Shown: piece after piece, positions 58,701 to 64,000 of the stretch
Numbering within the stretch: the stretch's first letter is position 1
How the letters are laid out: each line of letters starts with the position of its first letter
Source of the DNA: Thysanoteuthis rhombus
Taxonomy: Eukaryota; Mollusca; Cephalopoda; Oegopsida; Thysanoteuthidae
Reading direction: 5' to 3'
Assembly: GCA_963457665.1 (NCBI GenBank)
Contig: OY735215.1
Location: forward strand, 34,428,672 to 34,492,671
Length of the DNA stretch: 64,000 nt
Program-made: the position numbers and the translations under genes
The notes under the pieces: generated by a model
The model's database searches: none
What the model was told of the DNA's origin: nothing
Seen by the model: only the letters and a program-made list of their open reading frames with translations

Positions 58701-61276
58701 CTCATCCCAGCTATGGGTAAATAGCAGGGCAGACTGAGTTCAACAGCTTTGGTTGGCAACCAGTCTAGGAGACTGGCATCTCTGAATTCTATCTGCTTGC
58801 TGGTCCCAAGCCCTCATAAAGCTTGGTATGGCCCTATGCTCCACATGAAATCTAGAAGAATGAACAAACATCAGTTTCTGATACTGATGTTTATCATCAG
58901 ATCAGAATTAACAATGGGTTCATGGTTAAAAAAAAACTTTTTAAATTGTTTCCCAGTACATTGTTCTAATGCACATGCGTTGATAATCTTCATTTTTTTT
59001 TTTTGCCGACTCTCTTATGATTTCAGGTTGAAGAATGCCTGAGAAAATGTGTGGCTATTGACCAAGAAAATTTCAACGGGTAAAAATCTCTGAAATTCAT
59101 GCTTCATTTTGCACAGTTCGTAATAATAATAACCCACATGATAAATTATCCATGCTCAATTTTCATTTACACCTGCCATATAAAAGCATCTGCCTTTCTT
59201 AAGCTCACCTTTTAATCCAAAGTAATTCAAAATCATTACATTAGAGCTATGACCAAATGGAAATCTATCTAGTTTGTTATGAACTAACAAAACATCAAAT
59301 TAAATAAAGAAATCTCATTTGTACATATAGCCTCTGCATCGTCTCTTCACTCTAATACTGTTAAATGAACTATAAACCACATTGATACACTGGTCAAATC
59401 TATCTATGTCATGAACAGTGTGACTTTTTTGTATGTTTTTCTGTTAATAACAATTGACTTTTCTACTTGAAGGTAACACTTATGCTGATAAAAATATCTC
59501 TATTAGGAGGGCTTGAAAATCATATGCACTTGACTGTAAATTCATCTTCAGAACCCTTCTCTCTACTAGAAAAAAAGGAAAAAAGAATCAATTATTACTT
59601 ACCAATAAGCACAAACCTTTCTATTTACCTTCAGTATGCATAATTCTTCCAACATTTCTCGCATATTAAGCTAAGTCACTTACCCAAGATGTAAACAAAA
59701 CATTTACTCATGGCAATCGGCCATGGAAGAAATTTTTTCAGTCCAAATCCTGCTTACCAATTACAGCTATCTGTTGTTATATCATCTAACTTTATTAAAT
59801 GAAGTGCTGTCTATTTTAATTAATTTGTCTTGCTTTTATTGCATGAGAAGTATAAGTTGTGATATCATTTGAATCTATCAGATGGAACATTGTAAATTAT
59901 TATTGATTTTTCACTAATATTTCTTCCTGTTGTGATCCATAAGTTTTGATTTATTTTTTCCAAATATTTTTTCAGGCTTTTGCTGTTTGCCATCATCAGT
60001 AGCCTTAGAAACCTCACAGATGTTGCAGAAACTTTTCTGGAGACAGTTTTAATGATTGCTCCCAAAAGCATAATTGCTTGGACAATTTTTGGTATGAAAT
60101 ATCATGTTATAACCATAATTAAGCACAGAAGGGCATTCTTAGTGTAACACTTCTTTCTTTACTCATTCTTGACACAAAAATCTGCAGCAATCATCTCGCT
60201 TTATTCTAAAAGCTCATTATAGACAAAACCTACCATATTCCACTGACTGCTCACTAGAGTTGGAGCTTCGGTTTAGATGTTAATATAAGTTTTTCTTCTA
60301 AAATATCCAGGTCTTTCGATGAGAAACAAAAGAATTAGTTTCAGTCAGCTTTTGTCATTATTAATAATGATGGAGATGCAAGTGGCCAAATAGTTAATGG
60401 CACAGAGAATGGAATTGGCGAGTTGAGTCTGAAATCTGCACAAGACAGTTTGTGTTCACTTTATACTTATGCCCATGGGGAAAGTGTGAATACATCTCTT
60501 CTCCTAACCAGCTGTGGGTAAATAGTAGAGTAAATTGGGCTTTCTTGCTATAATTGGCAACTAGTCTAGATAGACAATTCTGAATTAGTCAGAAGAGGGA
60601 TAGGCTCCACCAGGCTATCTTGCCCTACACACACCCCTAATGAAATCATCTGTGGAGCCCCAATCATGCTGCACTGGGTTATAGAAGGAAGAAAAATAAA
60701 GATTATATTCTTGACTAATTTTGAATGTTTGCTATGTTTGAACAAGGTTCTATCGTGTCTTAAAACTATTGAGATTACTTTTCAAACAATTTTGTGATTC
60801 TGACTACACAAGTAATTCTAGTCAAGTTTAAAATATAGGGTAAATTCAAAAAGGCTTATCATCAAGTGAGTGTGTATCTAATTCCCAGTTTTCTTGCTCA
60901 TAGACCTCAAGCCTCTTTTTGGCTCATCAGTCAGTTAAGGTCAGTCCTTTTTTACCTCATACACTAAACAGGAAAATTTTCTATCATTTTGCAGGACTGT
61001 TCCAAGATGCTTTAAACAATGAGATTCGTGCTGAAATGGCCTTCTCTAAGGCCAGCCAACTGAACATGTCAAAATTTGTGAAAGAAACAACGGAAACAGA
61101 TATGGCACAAACTTTAGCATCGTCACAACTAACAGGGGACTCCCAGACAAACATTTTAAGAAAAGCTGACAGTGCTGAAATTCAACTAAAACAAGATACA
61201 TCAGGTGACATCAGTGAAACAGGCATTATTAAACCAGAACTTTCAGAAATACATGCAGATATCCAAGACGAGATGA
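31455..61276 (+). CDS. CFAP70: CFAP70 (TTC18) axonemal protein, 22 coding exons, 3' end outside window
   Basis: The exons are 31455-31529, 33173-33362, 33631-33732, 35511-35593, 37602-37772, 40871-40998, 41281-41346, 42000-42149, 43834-43927, 45457-45526, 47806-47867, 48476-48595, 49588-49751, 50681-50741, 52252-52313, 54202-54264, 54662-54800, 56793-56978, 58251-58331, 59027-59079, 59976-60091 and 60995-61276. All have GT/AG borders, and the phases match throughout, giving about 839 residues. Recognisable family segments are the C2-like start ([13 protein letters not shown]), [31 protein letters not shown], the basic [20 protein letters not shown] and the [18 protein letters not shown] segment. 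TPR-like helices follow from about 56.8 kb. CFAP70 sits at the outer dynein arm of motile cilia and flagella, with its N-terminal part binding the axoneme. Human CFAP70 is about 1,120 residues, so roughly 280 C-terminal TPR residues should lie beyond the window. Exon 7 and the donor of exon 9 are the least certain parts. Confidence 0.9.
31865..32845 (+). mobile_element. Reverse-transcriptase fragment between hairpin inverted repeats
   Basis: The outer ends are inverted copies of about 43 bases. The left end contains CTTTATTGCAACTCTCAGAC near 31889-31908; the right end, near 32801-32845, starts with the complement of that block. Between them, on the plus strand, lies a frameshifted non-[25 protein letters not shown], then [20 protein letters not shown], then [17 protein letters not shown]. 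This corresponds to RT domains 1-3 of jockey-type LINEs. Stops and shifts show it is dead. Whether the RT belongs to the TIR element or was inserted into it is open. Confidence 0.7.
33173..33732 (+). CDS. CFAP70: CFAP70 coding exons 2-3 (N-terminal C2-like region)
   Basis: Exon 33173-33362 runs from [20 protein letters not shown] to KPVV. It uses the GTGAGT donor at 33363, and the split codon makes Leu. Exon 33631-33732 continues [20 protein letters not shown] and [13 protein letters not shown], ending at GTGAGT. This run of lysine and glutamate followed by LGQ is the segment by which I recognise the family. Confidence 0.9.
33870..34020. mobile_element. Palindromic member of the hairpin-end family
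   Basis: The left arm reads CCTAGTATTTCTTCCATCTT, then GTTGCTTTTTATTGCAAC. The right arm, near 33948-33970, contains TAAGATGAAAGAAAAACTAG, its imperfect complement. It lies in CFAP70 intron 3. Confidence 0.55.
34324..34397. repeat. (TA)n then (ATAGAT)n microsatellite
   Basis: A pure TA run switches to a hexamer ATAGAT repeated about six times. Confidence 0.92.
34780..35255 (+). repeat. Interspersed repeat B, copy in CFAP70 intron 4
   Basis: It aligns with 5130-5625, including CTGTCAACAT..TTTCTTCAG, TGCTAAATTGGTCCCTCAG and TTGAGTGACTAATCAGAC. It is preceded at 34740 by GTAGTAGTAGTAATATTATC, also found at 9395, and followed by a degenerate TTTCATCTT hairpin-family end. Confidence 0.65.
35427..35460. 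repeat. (TA)n microsatellite
   Basis: A near-pure AT dinucleotide run just upstream of CFAP70 exon 4. Confidence 0.9.
35880..36295 (+). mobile_element. Possible solo LTR remnant
   Basis: A promoter-like stretch (TATTTAAACAGTGGTGGT) precedes (CT)n. The block ends with ATAGTGGCTACAACTAAGAT, which loosely recalls the TGGCGACGAAGATG junction next to gypsy-type LTRs. No second LTR or gag/pol is seen. This is weak. Confidence 0.25.
37264..37425. mobile_element. MITE with about 40-base inverted repeats
   Basis: The left arm contains AACTTTGCTTTTGTGATCAG and GACAGTGATA. The right arm is the near-complement ending in AGCAAAGTTGAAGGGAAT. The element is about 160 bp long and non-coding, and lies in CFAP70 intron 4. 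Confidence 0.65.
37970..38460 (+). repeat. Interspersed repeat with internal 66-base-like duplication
   Basis: TGACTTGAAACATCT followed by AATT(C/G)ATTCTAAAA occurs twice (about 38177 and 38246). It ends in CCTATGGACGGACACAGCC, a type of tail common in invertebrate dispersed repeats. A 75-codon ORF over it (38100-38327) follows the duplication and is probably not a gene. Confidence 0.45.
39114..39720. repeat. TA-anchored repeat with strong hairpin
   Basis: It starts with (TA)n, then CACTAGCTGAGGTACCTAGC. Diverged sub-repeats follow (CCAGAATTGACCTTCTGG, GGTTGCAGCTGT / GGTTGCAGTTGT). A 24-base inverted repeat with one mismatch lies at 39458-39481 / 39492-39515 with a 10-base loop. It is in CFAP70 intron 5. 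Confidence 0.6.
39770..40710. repeat. TA-flanked repeat block, short copy
   Basis: It begins TATATGTACAAATATTTGAGCC, contains one unit of a 130-160 base sub-repeat (GAGGTCATTTCTGGCC), then a block with TACTTTTTCATGTGT, and ends in the large TA array 40531-40706. The same order recurs at 61490-63112. Confidence 0.55.
40531..40706. repeat. Large (TA)n array with GTATATATATAT variants
   Basis: About 176 bases of TA dinucleotides with regularly spaced G substitutions in the middle. The long YIYIYI frames on both strands are artefacts of this repeat. Confidence 0.95.
41165..41201. repeat. (TA)n microsatellite
   Basis: A short TA array with one GC step, between CFAP70 exons 6 and 7. Confidence 0.9.
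41281..41346 (+). CDS. CFAP70: CFAP70 probable 66-base cassette exon
   Basis: A TTTTGCATTAG acceptor and a GCTG|GTAAAT donor bound 66 bases that read [20 protein letters not shown] in the phase set by the flanking exons (1 base in, 2 bases out). Including or skipping it keeps the frame: skipping joins IPDN-WITEC, and including gives RLGC-WITEC. Composition looks coding. Whether it is constitutive, alternative or spurious cannot be decided here. Confidence 0.55.
41370..41445 (+). mobile_element. tRNA-like SINE head
   Basis: CTCAGTATAATGGTTATGG followed by GTGTGAGTTCAAATCATGCC shows A- and B-box-like motifs at tRNA spacing. It lacks a cloverleaf good enough for a real tRNA. The body probably extends rightward to about 41690. 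Confidence 0.55.
42490..42870 (-). mobile_element. LINE 3' end, reverse orientation, copy 3
   Basis: It matches 14935-15310 in the same orientation (GCCATTTGAGTTTCCTAATG, TACTGTGCTGTCTTATGGTC) and 6610-7030 in complement. It stops exactly where the MITE at 42871 begins. Confidence 0.75.
42871..43049. mobile_element. Fully palindromic MITE, about 179 bp
   Basis: Almost the whole element is one imperfect inverted repeat with arms of about 80 bases. It starts TCCTTAATGGCCCTTGCAG and ends in CTGCAA-type complement GGGGCCATTAAGGA. Flanking ATTT on both sides is a possible 4-base target duplication. It lies at the broken end of a LINE fragment in CFAP70 intron 8. Confidence 0.75.
43684..43717. repeat. 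(CA)n microsatellite
   Basis: About 17 CA units in CFAP70 intron 8. Confidence 0.95.
43834..43927 (+). CDS. CFAP70: CFAP70 exon 9 with weak donor
   Basis: The exon reads [20 protein letters not shown] followed by [11 protein letters not shown]. The acceptor (TCTCTTACCAG) is good. The donor that keeps phase with the next exon (GAAGAAGAAGG at 45457) is CCG|GTAGCC, which has only the GT in common with the consensus. Confidence 0.75.
45640..46590 (+). pseudogene. Decayed copy of a widespread uncharacterised mobile gene family
   Basis: Three plus-strand frames, joined only by frameshifts and stops, read [80 protein letters not shown] and [19 protein letters not shown] recognise this order from a high-copy protein family of lophotrochozoan and cnidarian genomes whose intact members carry EADTR..HA..A...GYK..VI..DTDV (a PIN/nuclease-like core). 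Here the EADTR block is degraded, there is at least one frameshift near 45830, and there are several stops. It sits in CFAP70 intron 10. Function is unknown. Confidence 0.6.
46840..46965 (+). repeat. Hairpin-family end, degenerate
   Basis: TTATCAATTTTGACTAG, then CTTTCAATTGCTTTTCATCACAACTTTG, matches the ends at 1190-1304 and 9085-9140. The partner end was not found. Confidence 0.4.
47255..47800 (-). repeat. Interspersed repeat B, reverse copy
   Basis: The complement of 47800-47255 follows repeat B: CTGTCAGCCG, CTGGCTGGCTGGCAATTC, TTAAATTGGATCCTTTATTT, CTCTTTTCCCAATTTTTTAT. It lies in CFAP70 intron 10. Confidence 0.55.
48660..49045 (+). mobile_element. tRNA-derived SINE-like repeat
   Basis: GGTTAGGTTGGTAAACTG then GTGCATTCAAATCCAAC (about 48840-48895) look like A and B boxes. 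The flanks up to 49045 share the feel of the other SINEs, but I could not define ends. Confidence 0.45.
50871..51076. mobile_element. MITE with about 60-base inverted repeats
   Basis: It starts TTTGAAATGACCTCCAGTTA and ends in the complement, TTAACAGGAGGTCATTTCAAA. Arms extend inward through CTAGACAGCATA. The interior (about 80 bases) codes for nothing. It lies in CFAP70 intron 14. Confidence 0.75.
55850..56140 (-). mobile_element. tRNA-derived SINE (family S3)
   Basis: The minus-strand head at about 56135-56080 reads GCGTGGTGACTCTGGG, then GTGAGTTCAATCCTCAG (good B box). It is followed by GTGCCCCACACCTTTTGG and a GC-richer body than its surroundings. It is in CFAP70 intron 17. Confidence 0.6.
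56793..60091 (+). CDS. CFAP70: CFAP70 exons 18-21 (start of TPR-like helical region)
   Basis: These exons give [76 protein letters not shown] and [20 protein letters not shown]. Small-residue/aromatic spacing of about 34 residues is typical of tetratricopeptide repeats. They fit the position of the first TPRs in CFAP70. Confidence 0.85.
57101..57157. repeat. Strong hairpin in CFAP70 intron 18
   Basis: Arms of about 26 bases (starting CATTTGTACTTTATTAC, left) pair with one mismatch and a loop of about four bases. It may be the remains of a palindromic MITE. Confidence 0.65.
58566..58883 (+). mobile_element. Full-length tRNA-derived SINE (S1) with 14-bp target duplication
   Basis: The element 58580-58869 is flanked by a perfect direct repeat ATCAGTTTCTGATA (58566-58579 and 58870-58883). 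The head reads GGCACAGATGGCATAAGAG, then GAATTAAATTCAAACTC (A/B-box-like). The body has AATGCCTTTGGAAAGGCA, CATCTCTTCTCC, GCTATGGGTAAATAGCAGGG and CAGTCTAGGAGACTGG. There is no poly(A) tail. It defines the S1 family used for other calls. Confidence 0.85.
60362..60700 (+). mobile_element. tRNA-derived SINE (S1)
   Basis: It aligns with 58580-58869 from GATGCAAGTGGCCAAATAG through GCTGTGGGTAAATAGTAGAG to the CACTGGGTTATAGAAGG tail. It is somewhat longer at the 3' end, and no clear target duplication was found. Confidence 0.75.
60995..61276 (+). CDS. CFAP70: CFAP70 last exon in window
   Basis: The exon begins [20 protein letters not shown] and then becomes a Ser/Thr/Glu-rich linker ending IHADIQDEM. 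It ends at ATGA|GTGAGT, a near-perfect donor, so I end the exon at 61276. Reading through would hit TAA at 61282-61284 and give a short isoform lacking most TPRs; I consider that less likely. I saw no further convincing exon up to 64000. Confidence 0.75.
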
Positions 61277-61489
61277 GTGAGTAATTTAGGTCCTTATTTC
61301 ATTTCCAATGGTATCTTTGGTAATAACAGAGTTTTTCTATGCAGCAGCCATACCCCACTTTTAGCCTAAAATTGAAATACCTTTTCATGTTCATATATTT
61401 TCAAAATTTGGTATTGTTTAATTTTTGAATTGAAGTTCCTTACTTCACTTTACCGAAACCAGGAACAATGTTTTTCATTCCATATAAGA

Positions 61490-63063
61490 TTGAATATATA
61501 TATGTATGTATATATACAAATATTTGAGCCTTTTGTTAATTTGTTTATTTGTGCCTCTTCTCCACTAAAACTACAAGGCCAATCATCCTAATATTCTGCA
61601 TGTAGACCAAGGAGAGGACAACTTACCACATAGACTATGTGGGGTTGACCTCTAAGGTTATTCAAGGTCACCAGAGGTAATCTCTGATGATTTTCAAATA
61701 ATTTTCCAAGTTTTTGGCCACAATTTAATACCTATGAAACTAAAATTGGGTATATAGATAAATCTTTCCATAGTGGAGGTCATATGGAACGTGGAGTTGA
61801 CCTCTGAAATCAGTGAGGTCACCAGAAGTCATTTCTAGCCAATTTTCAATTTTACACCAAGGATGCTGAAATTGAGCATATGGGTACATCTTCTCAGACT
61901 AAAGGTAACAGGCTAAGCATTCAAGGCTCCCAGCAGTCATTTTTGGTTATTTTTTACTCAATTTTCAAAATTTTGGGTCATAATTTTGCACTTATGTAAT
62001 TGAAATTTGGCATAGGGGTAAATCTTTTCTTGGGAAAGGTCATAGGCTATGCAAAGTCATTTGAGGTGACCTGATAACATTTTTAGTCATTTTTAGCCAA
62101 TTTTCCAAATTGTTAACCAAAATTTTCAAGCTATGAAACTGAAATTCGGCATAAAGGTAAACTCTTTCACAAAGTATTCAGAAATGTGATTTTGACATCA
62201 GAGTCTTGTTATATCACTGTGTGTCATTTCTAGCAAAGTTTTTGGCCACAATATTATACATAGGATAGGGGTAAATCATTACATAGCAAAAGCTCTAGGC
62301 AATATGAGGTTGATGCTAAAGGAAACCTGAGGTCATTTCTGCAAATTGCTACACGGCACAAGAACAATCCCTTAAGTTCGCTGACCTTTGTCTCACCTCT
62401 CATGGAAGGCACTATATTGGTTGTTCTTGAGATAGATCCCCATTCAACTTTTTCATACTGGTGTTTCAGCCCCTTTATTCTTAGTTAAGATTAAATACGA
62501 ATATAATTAGATATTAGCTTTAGCTACAAAAACATACATTTAGGTAAGTATACAAAACGTCACTTCCTCCATCAACTCCCTATGAAAGCCCTGAACAAAT
62601 GTGTACAATAGCTTACTTTTCCTTTCTCTCTCTTCCTTCTCTCTAGGATCCCTAGTATCATTTTGCCAGTTTCCGGGCTGATCCGAATTTCACCATTTTT
62701 CCACAGTGACCAATCACTGTACTCATCATTGCCCATTTTATTTCACAGATGTCTGAGCATCTCTCATATGCTCAGTTATTCAATTGTGTCCTCCTCTCTT
62801 GCTCAAAATGCAGAAACTCTAGTAGTATCTGTAGTGTATCCAGAAGTTCTTTCAAACAAAGGGAGAACATCATTTGTTCTTTATTGCGCATTAGAATATT
62901 ACTTCCATTACAGCTACTTTTTCATGTGTTCATAGTTTGAATAATCATTTTTTTTATTTGCTGTGTTGTGCAAAAAGAAATATATCAATAAATAAATATA
63001 TCATATTTTTCCTTTTTGGTTATATTATAATTTGTTCTTCCCCTGAGTAAAGCCAAGTATCCC

Positions 63064-63112
<49 letters not shown>
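61490..63112. repeat. TA-flanked repeat block, long copy with tandem sub-repeats
   Basis: It begins TATATATACAAATATTTGAGCC. About five diverged units of 130-160 bases follow (61560-62350), each with AGTCATTT..GCCAATTTTC, TTTTGGCCACAATTT-like and GAAATT.GGCATA..GGTAAATC blocks. A segment resembling 40320-40430 (TACTTTTTCATGTGTTCATA) comes next, and it ends in (TA)n at 63067-63109. It is the same layout as 39770-40710. Confidence 0.6.
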
Positions 63113-63120
<8 letters not shown>

Positions 63121-63299
63121 TAACTGTGTAATGATAGAAGATAATCTCAATTAAGATACTATATAACACAATTTATAATAATTCTGTTGGATCATACAAA
63201 CATTTTTTCATACATAACTGTTGCATTGAAAGAGACAAATAGATCCTGAATAACGAGATGAGAATTCGCTATTTAAGTGGTTACTTGGGCCTTTGTATT

Positions 63300-63375
63300 A
63301 CTGGCAGCTGTTTAGCTTAGTGGTAAGAACATTGCTATATTGAAGACGCTACCCTCTCTGATTGCGATGAATTTC
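63300..63375 (+). mobile_element. tRNA-like SINE head
   Basis: GCTGTTTAGCTTAGTGGTAAG resembles an A box with a tRNA 5' half, but the B box is poor. It is a possible SINE remnant. Confidence 0.35.
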
Positions 63376-63744
63376 ACAGGAATGACATGAATATTACCAT
63401 AAAAAAGTGACAATATAAGATTCTTCTGAATTTGAAAGTGCAATATCTGCTGAATAAGGCTGATGACTGGAAACTTCCAAGCAAGGCTATTGATTTTTGC
63501 CCTTCCATTAGAGAAACATACACTATAGTATTATCTTAATAGAATATCATGCTTTTTCTCTCAATTTCTAATCCCACTATATAAACATTATCATATTCTT
63601 TGAGTGAGAACAGGCTTTCGGTACAATTAGTAATGGTTCATTTTGCTTGCTCCATCATCTGTTGTATTTCATGTGGTAAAGTATCCCCTTTTCATTGCTT
63701 GTCACATAGAAATATAAAGATAAAGTTTTATGTCATATAGCAAA

Positions 63745-64000
63745 AAAAAAAAAAAAGGAAGAAAAACTTGACAATGGCAGATCCAAAAAAGTATTAAGTG
63801 ACTTTGATCGTCAAGTTAATCCCCTGACATGAATCTGATTGAATACATCTGGGTCATTTTTTGATCATGAATTAAAGAAAATGTCTGGAAAATCTACTAG
63901 GAGAAAATTTTGCTCCATTCTTCATTGCAGTTCACAGAGAAGATAATAGATCTGTTAAATTTCAGGCCCAAAGGAGTAAGAACTCCAAAATCTGCTCATT
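63745..64000 (+). mobile_element. Tc1/mariner transposase tail, broken, reaching window edge
   Basis: From 63823 the plus strand reads PDMNLIEYIWVIF; after one extra base at about 63862 it continues DHELKKMSGKS. This is the Tc1-type motif around the last catalytic residue (usual form SPDLNPIEHVWDELDRR). It is frameshifted and short. Confidence 0.7.

Noticed and set aside
62638..62935. Possible next CFAP70 exon after the TCTCTAG at 62646 (90-codon ORF)
   Set aside because: The phase left by exon 22 reaches a stop soon after the acceptor, the peptide lacks TPR character, and the segment resembles repeat sequence at 40320-40430.
63455..63475. CTGATGA...GAAAC as a hammerhead ribozyme core
   Set aside because: The spacing leaves no room for stem II, and no flanking stems I or III pair.

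Overview
The window is nuclear DNA from an animal. It is AT-rich and intron-rich, and it is crowded with (TA)n microsatellites, tRNA-derived SINEs, mariner/Tc1 and hAT debris, and decayed LINEs. Repeat style and protein character suggest a lophotrochozoan, plausibly a mollusc such as a cephalopod. That assignment is inference; nothing in the sequence fixes the species.

Three protein-coding genes are supported. (1) At 2180-3580 (+) is a single-exon RNF14-type RBR E3 ubiquitin ligase (RWD domain, RING1-IBR-RING2), 466 residues and intact. (2) At 28347-23109 (-) is a three-exon gene for a 647-residue THAP zinc-finger protein. The zinc-binding C2CH motif is completed across the first splice junction, and a coiled coil lies near the C-terminus. 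(3) At 31455-61276 (+) is the start of CFAP70 (TTC18), a ciliary axoneme protein. I assembled 22 coding exons in one continuous frame (about 839 residues). The last exon ends in a strong donor, and the C-terminal TPR part expected from the family is missing, so the gene appears to run off the right edge. The THAP gene and CFAP70 are divergently arranged around about 28.35-28.5 kb.

Layout: 1-2.1 kb, mariner fragment and a hairpin-ended element; 2.2-3.7 kb, RNF14; 3.7-23.1 kb, gene-free and full of repeats (mariner, LINE 3' ends, two related hAT-like elements, a hAT MITE with a visible empty site, several SINEs); 23.1-28.35 kb, THAP gene; 28.5-61.3 kb, CFAP70, whose introns hold several long-TIR MITEs, a reverse-transcriptase fragment between hairpin inverted repeats, a decayed copy of a widespread uncharacterised mobile gene family, and TA-flanked repeat blocks; 61.3-64 kb, repeats ending in a broken Tc1-type transposase tail.

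No pathway links the three genes: one is a ubiquitin ligase, one a probable DNA-binding regulator and one an axonemal protein. The less ordinary content lies in the repeats, chiefly a family of inverted-repeat elements whose ends are themselves short hairpins, and the broken mobile gene in CFAP70 intron 10.
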